DNA of 64,000 nucleotides from Turneriella sp942492915 (GCA_942492915.1 OW818662.1:2728001-2792000); one strand, 5' to 3'; shown: positions 8,106-17,921, counted from the first letter of the stretch. Translations and numbers: made by a program. Notes: generated by a model from the letters alone, not told the origin.

Positions 8106-8861
8106 TTAAGGGTTACTTGCGCCTTCTGCAGGTGCTGGCTCAGACGGGGCTACTTCAACCGAAGTTGCAAGAACATTACGCGCCGCGGGTATGAATTGTG
8201 ATTTGCCGTCGTTGATAATCGTTTCAAGATCTTTTTTGCCCTGCTCTTTTTTCTTTGCGTCTGCATCGAAAAACTTGCGGGCCGCGTTTTCAAATTCAAC
8301 GCCTTCGCCGATGGCCACGGGGTCATAACTTACTGCATTCAACTGCGCCCATTGTTGGTCGATCCATTTGACGGTCGGATTCGCCTGATCCCATTTTTCG
8401 TAGATCTTGTAACCGAAACGAACCTTAGCCCAATCGCCTTTCTCTTCGACGACAAAACCCACGTGGCCTTCTGCCACTGTCGCGAGCTTCTTGCCCGAGA
8501 CCTGATTGATGTTGTAAATATCGAGTTTACCCGTTACGACAAACGCTTTGCTTTCTATGCGCGTTGCATCGACGTAACCCTGCTTATCGGTGGTTCTTTG
8601 TATTTTGGCCCATTCGACCTTTTTCGCAGCGTTTTTAGGATTAGCAACACTCACGGTTTCGAGTACGGTAACCATTTCGGCGCGGTTGAGCCATTCAGAG
8701 GCCTTGGCTGCATCGGGCGTGTCGTATAAACCCAATTGATAGACGGCGTAACCGATTCGGGCTTGCTGCGCCGGTGCGCCGTCAGTTTTCTTTTTGCCGC
8801 AGGCTAGGGCAGTAATGGTCATCGCCAGTAGCAGCGAAGGCAATAGACGTTTATGTTGCAT
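8106..8861 (-). CDS. Putative lipoprotein with SH3-like repeats
   Basis: 251 residues. The signal peptide ends in ITALAC with Cys21 as the lipid-attachment residue, followed by a charged tether (GKKKTDG). Two beta-rich segments, residues about 60-100 (EMVTVLETVSV, WAKIQRTTDKQGYVDA) and 105-150 (GKLDIYNINQ, VGFVVEEKGDWAKVRFG), have the spacing of bacterial SH3 domains. The C-terminus is helical and Ala/Pro-rich. First gene of a two-gene operon with the lipid kinase. Envelope location is inferred; ligand unknown. Confidence 0.7.
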   Translation of the reverse strand: MQHKRLLPSLLLAMTITALACGKKKTDGAPAQQARIGYAVYQLGLYDTPDAAKASEWLNRAEMVTVLETVSVANPKNAAKKVEWAKIQRTTDKQGYVDATRIESKAFVVTGKLDIYNINQVSGKKLATVAEGHVGFVVEEKGDWAKVRFGYKIYEKWDQANPTVKWIDQQWAQLNAVSYDPVAIGEGVEFENAARKFFDADAKKKEQGKKDLETIINDGKSQFIPAARNVLATSVEVAPSEPAPAEGASNP

Positions 8862-8938
8862 GGTCGGCGATCGGACCGAGCGCGAGATAATCCGTCAATA
8901 AAGAATCACGGATGATTGCCGCGCCGCTCTTGGCGCTT

Positions 8939-9700
8939 TTAGTTCGTTGGCAAAACGGGCGGAAACCGCAGACCACCCAGAAACAGCGTTCCGCAGACGC
9001 CCAAAAAGATCAGGTACAGGTAAAAGACCCACAGCGTCGTGCGGGCGGGAAAGACCAGATTTTCAGCTGGCTCAGTCGCCGCGTAACGTTTGATAGTCGG
9101 GTGAACGACGAAGAAGTATGCGCCCAGCGCGATGGCTGTTCCGGCTACAACATCCGCAATAAAATGCTGGCGCAGCGTGGTCGTCGAGATCGCGATGAAG
9201 GTCGTGCCAATAGCACCCCAGAGGCCGACGCGTGGCGCGAGTTTTACGCAACAGGCAGTCGCAAAGACGGCATTGGCGACGTGCAGGCTGGGAAAGCAGT
9301 TCACCGGCTTGTCGAGAATGTAGTTGAAGGCGACGCCCCAATAGAACAGACTCTCTTGCGTCGGCACGCCGGGACGTGGCATACGCACCGGCATAAAAAT
9401 AAAGAACGGCAGCGCGATGACGCTGCAGAGCAGAAAACCCATGACCATGCGCAAAAAGATTGGGCGGTGCTTGATCGTAAAAACGGGAAGAAAAATAAAC
9501 ACATAGACGAGCGCATAACCCAGAATCGTCCAGGGCACAAACGGAATCGCCTCGTCGATGAAAGTAGATAGGCTCATGCCGGGACGATCACCGTAAAGAA
9601 TATTGGGCACGGTATATATCGGCATACCGACCGCCATCGTCATGAGTCCCATTAGAAGATTTTGCCCAAGCAAGGGCAAACGACGAAAAGCTTGAACCAT
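8939..9700 (-). CDS. PAP2-family phosphatase / inositolphosphotransferase-like membrane protein
   Basis: About 253 residues from the ATG at 9700; the frame continues to 9814 but the extra residues precede the first credible helix. Six membrane helices alternate with the PAP2 signatures MPVRMPRPG (103-111), CFPSLHVAN with catalytic His140, and LRQHFIADVVAG with His179. This set matches the PAP2/Aur1-like superfamily, which removes phosphate from lipid phosphates or transfers a phospho-headgroup. Given nearby lipid kinase and acyltransferase genes, a role in membrane lipid metabolism is likely. Confidence 0.85.
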   Translation of the reverse strand: MVQAFRRLPLLGQNLLMGLMTMAVGMPIYTVPNILYGDRPGMSLSTFIDEAIPFVPWTILGYALVYVFIFLPVFTIKHRPIFLRMVMGFLLCSVIALPFFIFMPVRMPRPGVPTQESLFYWGVAFNYILDKPVNCFPSLHVANAVFATACCVKLAPRVGLWGAIGTTFIAISTTTLRQHFIADVVAGTAIALGAYFFVVHPTIKRYAATEPAENLVFPARTTLWVFYLYLIFLGVCGTLFLGGLRFPPVLPTN

Positions 9701-9864
9701 CGAACGTAGACAATTTGCACAGAATACACAGTGTAAACCGAAAACATCATGCGCTGCACCCAAAAAAATGTCGCGAATTGGTGTCACCGCCCGTCTTAAT
9801 TCTGGACAGGCCATGGGCGTGAGGGCTTGATGCGCTTCAATCTACGACCAACCAGGGAACATAA

Positions 9865-10635
9865 ATGAAAATCAAGAACATACTACTTGTATCCGCAGCG
9901 CTTTTGGCAGCGCCTCTTAACTGGGCCGAAGATGCTGAAAAACTACAGGTCATTGAAGTGAAACGCGGTGATACCCTCTCGAAAATTTCGAAACAGTACC
10001 TCGAAGACCCGAGCCAATGGCCTGCGCTTTTGAAATATAATAAAGTCGCAAACCCCAATCTGATTCAACCGGGCATGAAACTCAAGGTGCCGGCAAGCCT
10101 CGGCAAGAAACCCGCAGCGGTGGTAATATTCAAATCGGGTAAGGCGCAGTACGCGCGCGCTCAAGAGAGCACATGGAAAGAAGTAGCAATCAAACTCGGT
10201 CTTTATCCTGAAGATCAGGTACGCACGGGCGCCGCCTCGACCGTGCATCTGCAGCTCAGCAACATGACGGTGCTGCGCCTGCAGCCTGAAAGTTTTATTA
10301 TCGTGAACAAAGTCGACAAGAATGTCAAAGACACAATTTTTACACTGCAACAAGGCCGCCTGCAGGCGCAGGTCGAGAATATGAGAAAAACCGGCGGCCA
10401 GCTCGTCGTGCGCACCCCCACATCGGTTGCTGCCGTGCGTGGCACTGTGTTCGAACTCAACACAACGAGCAGCGAATCTGGGCTCGCATGCCATGAAGGT
10501 CAAGTGGATGTATCAGCCCAAAAGGTGACGGTACAGGTTCCGCGTGGCATGGGCACCTATGTCGAGAAGGGTAAGCCGCCGATGAAACCTTTTGCGCTGC
10601 CGCAACCCCCGCAAATAACTCCGGCAGATATTTAG
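9865..10635 (+). CDS. Secreted LysM-FecR domain protein
   Basis: 256 residues with a Sec signal peptide (ILLVSAALLAAPLNWA). A single LysM motif covers about 27-75 (VKRGDTLSKISKQYL, then NPNLIQPGMKLKVP), expected to bind peptidoglycan. A FecR domain follows at about 110-235 (VRTGAASTVHLQLSN, TPTSVAAVRGTVFEL, EGQVDVSA). No FecI sigma factor or TonB receptor lies nearby, so this is the periplasmic LysM-FecR architecture common in spirochaetes rather than an anti-sigma regulator. A long hairpin follows the stop. Confidence 0.85.
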   Translation: MKIKNILLVSAALLAAPLNWAEDAEKLQVIEVKRGDTLSKISKQYLEDPSQWPALLKYNKVANPNLIQPGMKLKVPASLGKKPAAVVIFKSGKAQYARAQESTWKEVAIKLGLYPEDQVRTGAASTVHLQLSNMTVLRLQPESFIIVNKVDKNVKDTIFTLQQGRLQAQVENMRKTGGQLVVRTPTSVAAVRGTVFELNTTSSESGLACHEGQVDVSAQKVTVQVPRGMGTYVEKGKPPMKPFALPQPPQITPADI

Positions 10636-10675
10636 CTTAAATCATGTGTCAGCGAAGCTGCCACATGATTTAAGC
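10635..10675 (+). terminator. Long hairpin after the LysM-FecR gene
   Basis: A perfect 14-bp stem (10635-10648 with 10662-10675) continues through one mismatch into a further 4-bp CAGC/GCTG stem with a GAA loop. It starts at the stop codon of the upstream gene and ends just before the TetR operator at 10677, insulating the RND promoter from read-through. The T run at 10693-10698 is beyond the operator, so it is not a classical U-tract. Confidence 0.65.
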
Positions 10676-10676
10676 A

Positions 10677-10726
10677 TTAACCATTTGGTTAATTTTTTGG
10701 GCAGTAGCCGCGCCGTAGCGTATTTT
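10677..10726 (+). promoter_or_regulatory. TetR operator and promoter of the RND pump gene
   Basis: TTAACCATTTGGTTAA at 10677-10692 is identical to the tetR and tolC sites. It is followed by six T, TTGGGC as a -35-like hexamer and TATTTT (10721-10726) 18 bases later. The RND start codon is at 10734, only 7 bases past this -10, so transcription would begin at or within a base or two of the ATG (leaderless mRNA) if this -10 is used. Confidence 0.8.
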
Positions 10727-10733
10727 GTCCCTT

Positions 10734-13700
10734 ATGAACATAGCTGCGTTTTCGATTAAGCGCCCCATTTTTATTGCCAGTCTCGTCATCTTGATGCTCG
10801 CAACGGGGTGGATCTCTCTCAAGCGAATCGGCGTTGACCTCTTTCCCGACGTCAATATCCCCTTTATTACCATTATGACTACCTACCGGGGTGCCGGCCC
10901 TGAAGAGATCGAGACTCTGATCTCGAAAAAAATCGAAGAAGAAGTCGCGTCGATATCGGGCCTGAAACGCGTCAGCTCTGACAACATGGAAGGCGTTTCG
11001 CTCGTCATGTGCGAATTCTATCTGGGTCAGGACATCAAAGAAGCCGAGCAGCAGGTGCGCAATAAGCTCGGCCGCGCCCGGCGCGACCTGCCCGAAGGTA
11101 TCGACGAGCCGCTGATCCAGCGCTTCGACCCGGCAGACCAGCCGATCGTGCGCCTGTCGATCGCGGCCGATATGCCTTCGGCGAAACTCTACGACTATGT
11201 CGATCAGCGTATCAAACCGCGGTTTGAACAGGTACCAAGCGTCGGCGCGGTACGCATTTCAGGCGGACAAAAACGCGAAATTCAGGTCGAAGTCGACCGC
11301 GCACTTCTGAACTCCAACCAAATGACAATGACATGGATTGCGAACAACTTACGTTCGTATGGCGCAAACGTGCCCGTGGGTAAAAAAGAAAGCGGCGACA
11401 AAGAAATTGCGTTTAGAACTCTCGGCCGTTTTGAGACTCTCAAACAGATCGAAAACACTGTGGTTTCGTTCGGCGGCGATGCCGGCAGCGCGCTGCTGCT
11501 CAAGCGCGTCGCCAAAGTTTCTGACGGCGTCGAAGACCCTAAATCGAAAGCGTTTCTCTACCTGCCGGTCGAAGAAGACCCGCTGGACCTCAACGGTAAG
11601 CCAATTGACCAAACGAAAATGGTGCGCGAACGCAAACCGGCGCTGCTCATCGATGTCTATAAACAATCGAACGCAAATACCGTCGCGGTCGCAGACGGCA
11701 CGCTGAAGCTGGTCGACAAAATCAACGCCGACCTGCGCCCCCCCGCGCTGAAAAATCTGAACGAAATAAAAGACCGCCTGCGCCAAGGCGACAAAGCAGA
11801 CAAACTCGAACCACTCTTCAAGGCGATAGCCGAAGATCCGCTTGCCAAGGCAGATGTAAAGATCGCCGAAAAGCTGGGTCTGCTACAGGCCCAGATCGCG
11901 AAATCGCCCAAAGCGACAGAAACTGCTGACGCTATTCGTGAACTGAAGAGTGAAATCAAGCGGGCTTCGGGGGCGCCTGAAATTGCACTCATTCGCAATA
12001 CCGCGCACTGGATCAAGATTAACGTAGACGACGTAAAAGAATCGATTATCATTGGCATCTTACTCGCAGTGCTGGTTGTCTATTTGTTTCTCGGCAATTT
12101 CCGTTCGACGATCATTACGGGTCTCGCTCTGCCAAACTCACTTCTCGGTGCGTTTATTCTGATGCTCGCGATGGGGTTCACGATCAATGTTATTACTCTG
12201 CTTGCGCTCTCCCTTTCCATCGGTCTGCTAGTCGACGATGCGATTGTCGTGCGTGAAAATATTTTTCGTAAAATGGAAGAAGGTGAGCACCCGGTAAAGG
12301 CCGCAGAAACAGGCACCACCGAAGTTTTGCTCGCGGTGATCGCGACCACAGCGACGGTAATTGCGGTGTTTCTACCGGTGGGTTTTCTTTCGGGTATGGT
12401 CGGCCAATTCTTGCGCCAGTTGGGCATGACGGTCGTCTTTGCAATGATCATTTCACTGTTTGATGCAATCACCGTCGCACCGATGCTTTCTGCTTACTTC
12501 GGCGGCCACGTGCACGAAACACCCAACTGGGTGATTCGCAAATTCAACAAATTTCAAGACTGGCTCGAAGCAACGTATGCAACGATCATGCGCTTCACGC
12601 TTCGCCGACCGCTCGTGACAGTCGGTATATCTGTCGCGGTGATGCTGGGCAACTGCGCATCTTGTGGTGCAGTTAAGAAGACCTTCTTACCCCCGAACAC
12701 GCAGCCTGAATTTCTCGTAAGCTTTGAAATGCCGCCTGGAACCAGCCTCGAAGGCTCGAAAAAGATGGCAGAAGAAATTGAGACGCGTATGCGAAAGCTG
12801 CCCGAAGTACACCTGATCGCATCGGTCGCCGGCACATACTCAGGGCTCGCGAACAAAGGCGAACTGGGTGTGGTGCTCGTCGACAGAAAATGGCGCAAAC
12901 GCGAAACCTGGCAGCTCAAAGACGCGGCGCGTGACATGATGAAAGACCTCGCCTACGCAAAAGTATCGGTGAACGACTACAGCGCGGTCGGCGGTGGCGT
13001 ACAATACCCGTTAAACCTGAACGTCAGCGGTGAGAATCTCGATGAACTCGATAAGTATTCACAGATTGTCATGGCTGAGCTCAAAACAATTAAAGACCTG
13101 AGCGACATCTCTGCCGATTTTCAGACGGGAAAACCGGAATACCAGGTACAGCTCGACCCCGAGCGCATGCAACAGGTCGGCGTCGGGCCATCGGCAGCCG
13201 GCAACGAACTGCGCCTTCACATCGCAGGCGGGGTCGTCGGCAAATTCTACGACAACGGTCTGGAATACGATATTCGCATGCGCCTCAAAGAGACGCAGCG
13301 TGATTTGAAAGGTGCGTTCACTTCAAGCTACGTGCCCAACCTGAGCCAACCGCCACGTCCGATTCCATTGTCGATTCTCGGTAAAGGCGAGATCAAATCA
13401 GGGCCGTCGAATATCTCGCGGCAAGACCGCTCTCGGGTAATCAAGATTCACGCAAACCTGGCTCCTGGCGGGGCGATTGGCAACGCCGTCGACGAAGCGA
13501 GAAAGATACTCGATACGAAGATACCTCCGCCGCCGGGTGTTCGCTACATCTTCTGGGGGCAGGCAGAAGACCTGAAAGAGCTTATGGAGAATATTGTACT
13601 CTCTTTCGGGCTCGCGCTACTTTTTATTTACCTCGTGCTCGCCTCGCTCTATGAATCGTTTATTACCCCGATTACGATCATAACGGCGATTCCCCCGGCG

Positions 13701-14216
13701 ATTTCGGGTGCGTTTGTTTCATTGGCGATCTTTCGCGAACAGCTGAATATCTTCAGCATGATTGGTCTGATCATGCTCATGGGGCTCGTGACGAAGAACT
13801 CGATTCTGCTCGTCGACTATGCGTTGCAGCACGTGCGGCGGGGTATGTCGCTGAACGATGCGATCTTTGAAGCGGGCAAAGCGCGCCTGAGGCCCATTCT
13901 CATGACCTCTTTCGCGATGATCGCAGGCACTCTGCCGCTCGCATTGGGTCTGGGCGAAGCGGCAAAGCAGCGTACCGCGATGGGTATCGCAATTATCGGT
14001 GGGCTCATCTTCTCAACGGTGATGACGCTCTTCTTCGTGCCGGCAGTCTTTGGCTATATCGACCGCCTGCGCGAGGCAATCGAACGCCGCTTCAGGCCTG
14101 AGTATGACATGACGCTCGTCGGCAACCATGCCCCTGCGGCGCAGCACCCTGTCGCCGCTGCTGAAGAGACTGCCCCTGAAAAAACGGTGCGTTCGCGTAA
14201 GGCAAAGAGTAAGTAG
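10734..14216 (+). CDS. RND-family efflux pump, inner-membrane component (HAE-1 type)
   Basis: 1160 residues from the ATG at 10734, whose FSIKRPIF end is the standard RND N-terminus. The proton-relay pair is present in GLLVDDAIVVREN and the TM10 lysine in GLVTKNSILLVDYA. The usual AcrB length is about 1030-1050; the excess is mainly a helical, Lys/Ala/Glu-rich insertion at about residues 333-415, just before TM2 in the first periplasmic half. The C-terminus has a Pro/Ala/Lys-rich cytoplasmic tail. No adaptor gene adjoins it, unlike most RND operons; the outer channel is probably the TolC protein at 28062 because the promoters share an operator. Confidence 0.93.
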   Translation: MNIAAFSIKRPIFIASLVILMLATGWISLKRIGVDLFPDVNIPFITIMTTYRGAGPEEIETLISKKIEEEVASISGLKRVSSDNMEGVSLVMCEFYLGQDIKEAEQQVRNKLGRARRDLPEGIDEPLIQRFDPADQPIVRLSIAADMPSAKLYDYVDQRIKPRFEQVPSVGAVRISGGQKREIQVEVDRALLNSNQMTMTWIANNLRSYGANVPVGKKESGDKEIAFRTLGRFETLKQIENTVVSFGGDAGSALLLKRVAKVSDGVEDPKSKAFLYLPVEEDPLDLNGKPIDQTKMVRERKPALLIDVYKQSNANTVAVADGTLKLVDKINADLRPPALKNLNEIKDRLRQGDKADKLEPLFKAIAEDPLAKADVKIAEKLGLLQAQIAKSPKATETADAIRELKSEIKRASGAPEIALIRNTAHWIKINVDDVKESIIIGILLAVLVVYLFLGNFRSTIITGLALPNSLLGAFILMLAMGFTINVITLLALSLSIGLLVDDAIVVRENIFRKMEEGEHPVKAAETGTTEVLLAVIATTATVIAVFLPVGFLSGMVGQFLRQLGMTVVFAMIISLFDAITVAPMLSAYFGGHVHETPNWVIRKFNKFQDWLEATYATIMRFTLRRPLVTVGISVAVMLGNCASCGAVKKTFLPPNTQPEFLVSFEMPPGTSLEGSKKMAEEIETRMRKLPEVHLIASVAGTYSGLANKGELGVVLVDRKWRKRETWQLKDAARDMMKDLAYAKVSVNDYSAVGGGVQYPLNLNVSGENLDELDKYSQIVMAELKTIKDLSDISADFQTGKPEYQVQLDPERMQQVGVGPSAAGNELRLHIAGGVVGKFYDNGLEYDIRMRLKETQRDLKGAFTSSYVPNLSQPPRPIPLSILGKGEIKSGPSNISRQDRSRVIKIHANLAPGGAIGNAVDEARKILDTKIPPPPGVRYIFWGQAEDLKELMENIVLSFGLALLFIYLVLASLYESFITPITIITAIPPAISGAFVSLAIFREQLNIFSMIGLIMLMGLVTKNSILLVDYALQHVRRGMSLNDAIFEAGKARLRPILMTSFAMIAGTLPLALGLGEAAKQRTAMGIAIIGGLIFSTVMTLFFVPAVFGYIDRLREAIERRFRPEYDMTLVGNHAPAAQHPVAAAEETAPEKTVRSRKAKSK

Positions 14217-14218
14217 TT

Positions 14219-14758
14219 ATGCACGGCGTATTCATCAAACTGGCGAAATACAACCAGTTAATGAATACGCTGGTCTATGATGCCTGCGAACAGCTCAGCG
14301 ACGAGCAGCGCAAAGCAGACATGGGCGCTTTTTTCAAATCAATACACGCGACGCTGAACCATATTCTTTGGGCAGACAAAAACTGGCTGCGCCGGTTCAT
14401 CGTCGCTGGCTACGGCTACGGCAGGCTCACCGCCGGTATTTACGAGAATATTCAAGACCGCATTTCTCAGCACGCCTTTGAAATACACACAGATTTCGCA
14501 GCGCTCAGACACGATCGCGCTCTTATCGACACAAAACTGCTCACGTGGGTAACCGAAGCCCTGAACGATGAAAAACTGGGCCAAGTGTTACATTACCGTA
14601 ATGCAAAAGGCGAAGAATCGTCGCGCACATGCGGCGACGTACTAGCTCATCTTTTTAACCACCAAACGCACCACCGCGGGCAGGTGACCACGTTGCTGAC
14701 GCAAAAGGAAATCGACGTCGGCGTTACCGATTTTATCGCGCACAGCTCTTCGTGGTGA
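14219..14758 (+). CDS. DinB-family metal-dependent protein
   Basis: 179 residues. A four-helix bundle with the DinB metal ligands: LNHILWADKNW containing His48, and the C-terminal HLFNHQTHHRGQ with the remaining histidines. DinB/YfiT proteins include bacillithiol and mycothiol S-transferases and many uncharacterised members. It starts 2 bases after the RND stop codon, so it is probably co-transcribed with the pump, which hints at a detoxification role; that is inference. Confidence 0.85.
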   Translation: MHGVFIKLAKYNQLMNTLVYDACEQLSDEQRKADMGAFFKSIHATLNHILWADKNWLRRFIVAGYGYGRLTAGIYENIQDRISQHAFEIHTDFAALRHDRALIDTKLLTWVTEALNDEKLGQVLHYRNAKGEESSRTCGDVLAHLFNHQTHHRGQVTTLLTQKEIDVGVTDFIAHSSSW

Positions 14759-14796
14759 GTTCAAGGCAAAGATTGCCGGCTTGTCTCCCGGCTCTA

Positions 14797-15684
14797 TTAC
14801 GCGCCTGCAGTGCTGATCAGAATTTCACCTGCGGGTGACAAGATTTGTTGCCCTGTCTTACGGGCCAGCTCGCGCCGCGTGCCTTGTTCGAGAGTGTAGA
14901 GCACAATACGCTGTAACTGCAGCGCGTCCCGTTCGGTGGCAAAACTCTTGTCATCGAGTTTGAAATTTATCGCGAGTTCGTCTTTCGCTGTGTCGATGCG
15001 CGTGATAAAACCGCATTCAATTCGAATCGCCGTCTTGGGCGATCGCAGCGTGACCTGAACAGCATCACGAAGATCGAGATGGTGGTAATTATGGCCTTCC
15101 ATCTTGATGCCCATACCGTTAAGGCTAAGGTTTACCAGCCGGGCAGTCAGTGTAGAATCGCCCGGTCTGCTCAGATTTTTCACGAACACTCTGAACTCCG
15201 CGGCTTCTTTTGGCACGACTCGCAGAAAGTGCCGCTCGGGACGTTCGTGGCGGTGAAACAGCGGTATCGCGTGTGTGCGCAAGAATTCAAAGAACGGTTT
15301 TTCGTAGGCGAGATCTTTTTGCATGAGCGATACGTCAGCTTTATGAAATACATCTTCGACGCGTGGTGAAAGGGTGCGCGTCACGACGATGCTGTTATGG
15401 CTGCAAAAAGTATTGATATAGTCAGCGAGTTTTCGCGCCGCGCTGATCTGTAAAGATTCGCTGTGCGCACGCAGCGTCGGTGCGTAGTGATCGAACGAAT
15501 AGACGTACGCGGTTGTGCGCCCATTCAATTGCGGAAAAGCCTCAAGGTCGGCGCCCGAAGCAGAATGCAGATATATGTCATGCAACAGCAATCTGAAACG
15601 CTGCGCCTCAGAGAGTAGTATGGGTAAACAATACCAACACAACACCTTTGGTGCAATTTGCACCAGTTCATTCTGTAGAGCCAT
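14797..15684 (-). CDS. PilZ-domain protein, probable c-di-GMP effector
   Basis: 295 residues. The C-terminal half has RHFLR at 151-155, matching the RxxxR switch, and NLSLNGMG at 185-192 in place of the consensus D/NxSxxG, so the c-di-GMP binding residues are essentially present. The N-terminal 140 residues are a mixed alpha/beta region of unknown kind. It lies alone, convergent to dinB and divergent from acs. A diguanylate cyclase is encoded at 22461. Confidence 0.75.
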   Translation of the reverse strand: MALQNELVQIAPKVLCWYCLPILLSEAQRFRLLLHDIYLHSASGADLEAFPQLNGRTTAYVYSFDHYAPTLRAHSESLQISAARKLADYINTFCSHNSIVVTRTLSPRVEDVFHKADVSLMQKDLAYEKPFFEFLRTHAIPLFHRHERPERHFLRVVPKEAAEFRVFVKNLSRPGDSTLTARLVNLSLNGMGIKMEGHNYHHLDLRDAVQVTLRSPKTAIRIECGFITRIDTAKDELAINFKLDDKSFATERDALQLQRIVLYTLEQGTRRELARKTGQQILSPAGEILISTAGA

Positions 15685-15932
15685 GCGAGCCCCCTGCGAC
15701 GGTGGCCTGGTCGGTAATTACTGTCGGAAAGCCGGCCGTCTGAATATAGATGCCGTGCCGCAGGCATAAGAGGCCAAAATAACAGAGTACATTTGAGTAC
15801 AAAGCTGAACAATGCGTCAATTGAAAAGTCATGAGGATTTTTTGACGAGCGGAAAACACGCATGCCTGCTTTTTCTTGACGCGCTTTACACGTATCATCA
15901 CACGTGCAATCGCAGGTCGCGCAGAGGAAAAT

Positions 15933-17921
15933 ATGGCAGCAAAAAAACCGACAACCAAAAAAGCAACGCACACCGAAACAAAATTTGATCCGAAAAAAAT
16001 CGCTCCGGCGCTGGTTAAGACAGCGCACGTCAAAGGTATGGAGGCATATAAGAAACTCTATAACCAATCGATCAAGAACCCCCTTGCGTTCTGGGGTAAG
16101 ATCGGCAAAGAGCAGCTGACATGGTTCAAGCCTTTCAAGCAGGTTCTGAAATCGAACTTTGCAAAAGCCGAGAACCAATGGTATGTCGGCGGCAAGACAA
16201 ATCTCTGCTACAACGCGCTCGACCGTCATCTCACGAGCGAACGCAAGAACAAAGCCGCAATTATCTGGGAAGCCGACGGCCCGTCTCACCCCTCGCGCAC
16301 TTACACCTACCAGCAGCTTCACTTTGAAGTCTGCCGCATGGCAAACGTCATGCAGGCGAACGGCGTCAAGAAGGGCGACCGCGTCACGATCTATATGCCG
16401 ATGGTGCCCGAGCTCGCGATGGCAACTCTTGCCTGCGCACGCATCGGGGCGGTGCACTCGATAATCTTCGGCGGCTTTTCTGCCGATTCGATTAAAGACC
16501 GCATCATCGACGCTGGTTCAGATTTTGTCATCACCACCGACACGGGTTACCGCGGCGGTAAGGTGATACCCATCAAAGCAAACGTCGACGAAGCGCTCGA
16601 TAAAATGTCGGGGCATGTGCGCAAGGTGTTGGTCGTGCGCCACACCGGTGATCATGTTAATATGGTGAAGGGCCGCGACATCTGGTGGCATGAAGAAGCT
16701 GAGAAGGTGACTGCGCAGCACAAAGCCGCTGAAATGGACAGCGAAGATCCACTTTTTCTTCTTTATACATCGGGTTCAACGGGCAAGCCCAAAGGGGTGC
16801 TGCACACCACGGGTGGATATGGCGTTTATGCTTCATTCACGCACAAGATCGTGTTTGATATTCAAGAGAACGACACCTACTGGTGCACTGCAGATTTAGG
16901 CTGGGTTACGGGGCATAGCTACATCTTGTACGGGCCACTCATCAACGGGGCAACGTCTCTCATGTTTGAGGGAATTCCCACTTACCCCGATGTCAGTCGC
17001 TTCTGGAAAGTCATCGAAAAACACCGCGTTTCGATATTCTACACCGCGCCCACCGCGATACGCGCGCTGATGCGTTTCGGCGACGAGCCGGTGAAGAAAC
17101 ACGACCTGTCGTCGCTGCGTCTTCTGGGCTCAGTCGGCGAGCCGATTAACCCCGAAGCATGGCTGTGGTACCACCGCACTGTCGGCAAAGGCAAGTGCCC
17201 GATCGTCGATACGTGGTGGCAGACAGAAACGGGGGGAATCCTCATTTCACCAATACCTGGCGCGACGCCGACCAAACCCGGTTCGGCGACTCTGCCGTTT
17301 TTCGGTGTGCAGCCACTGCTCGTCGACAGCGACGGCAAGCCCCTCAAGGGCGAAACCGAAGGTAACCTGTGTATTCAATTTCCGTGGCCGTCGATCATGC
17401 GCGGTGTGTATGGCGATAAAGATCGCTTCTACAACACCTACTTCTCGACGTTCAAGGGCTATTATTTCACCGGCGACGGATGCCGCCGTGACAGAGACGG
17501 GTATTACTGGATCACTGGTCGCGTTGATGACGTCATGAACGTGAGCGGGCATCGCCTCGGCACGGCAGAGGTTGAATCGGCGCTCGTGCTGCATCACGAC
17601 GTCGCTGAAGCTGCAGTTGTCGGCTTTCCGCACGACATCAAAGGCCAGGGAATCTATGCGTATGTGATTCTCAAGGAAGGCAGAATACCAAGCGACGACT
17701 TGCGTAAAGAACTGATTGCGCAGGTTGCAAAAGAGATTAGCCCGATTGCCAAGCCCGACGTGATTCATTTCACCCCCGGGCTGCCAAAAACGCGCAGCGG
17801 CAAAATAATGAGGAGAATCTTGCGCAAGATCGCGGCGGGTGAGATCGATGGCCTCGGCGACACTTCAACGCTCGCCGACTCGGCGGTGGTTGAGATTCTG
17901 GTGAAAGATCGGCAAGGCTGA
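15933..17921 (+). CDS. acs: Acetyl-coenzyme A synthetase
   Basis: 662 residues from the ATG at 15933, which has GAGGAAA just upstream; the frame is open to 15876 but without a better ribosome site. The ATP/AMP signature is LYTSGSTGKPKGVLHT, the acetate pocket region is TWWQTETGG, and the C-terminal PKTRSGKIMRR carries the catalytic lysine that is acetylated in the family. The Lys-rich leader (MAAKKPTTKKATH) is unusual for Acs. Converts acetate, ATP and CoA to acetyl-CoA in the cytoplasm. Confidence 0.95.
   Translation: MAAKKPTTKKATHTETKFDPKKIAPALVKTAHVKGMEAYKKLYNQSIKNPLAFWGKIGKEQLTWFKPFKQVLKSNFAKAENQWYVGGKTNLCYNALDRHLTSERKNKAAIIWEADGPSHPSRTYTYQQLHFEVCRMANVMQANGVKKGDRVTIYMPMVPELAMATLACARIGAVHSIIFGGFSADSIKDRIIDAGSDFVITTDTGYRGGKVIPIKANVDEALDKMSGHVRKVLVVRHTGDHVNMVKGRDIWWHEEAEKVTAQHKAAEMDSEDPLFLLYTSGSTGKPKGVLHTTGGYGVYASFTHKIVFDIQENDTYWCTADLGWVTGHSYILYGPLINGATSLMFEGIPTYPDVSRFWKVIEKHRVSIFYTAPTAIRALMRFGDEPVKKHDLSSLRLLGSVGEPINPEAWLWYHRTVGKGKCPIVDTWWQTETGGILISPIPGATPTKPGSATLPFFGVQPLLVDSDGKPLKGETEGNLCIQFPWPSIMRGVYGDKDRFYNTYFSTFKGYYFTGDGCRRDRDGYYWITGRVDDVMNVSGHRLGTAEVESALVLHHDVAEAAVVGFPHDIKGQGIYAYVILKEGRIPSDDLRKELIAQVAKEISPIAKPDVIHFTPGLPKTRSGKIMRRILRKIAAGEIDGLGDTSTLADSAVVEILVKDRQG

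Noticed and set aside
15525..16457. 310-codon minus-strand open frame over the start of acs
   Set aside because: Antisense to acs and part of the PilZ gene; Cys/Phe-rich translation with no motif; a by-product of codon bias.
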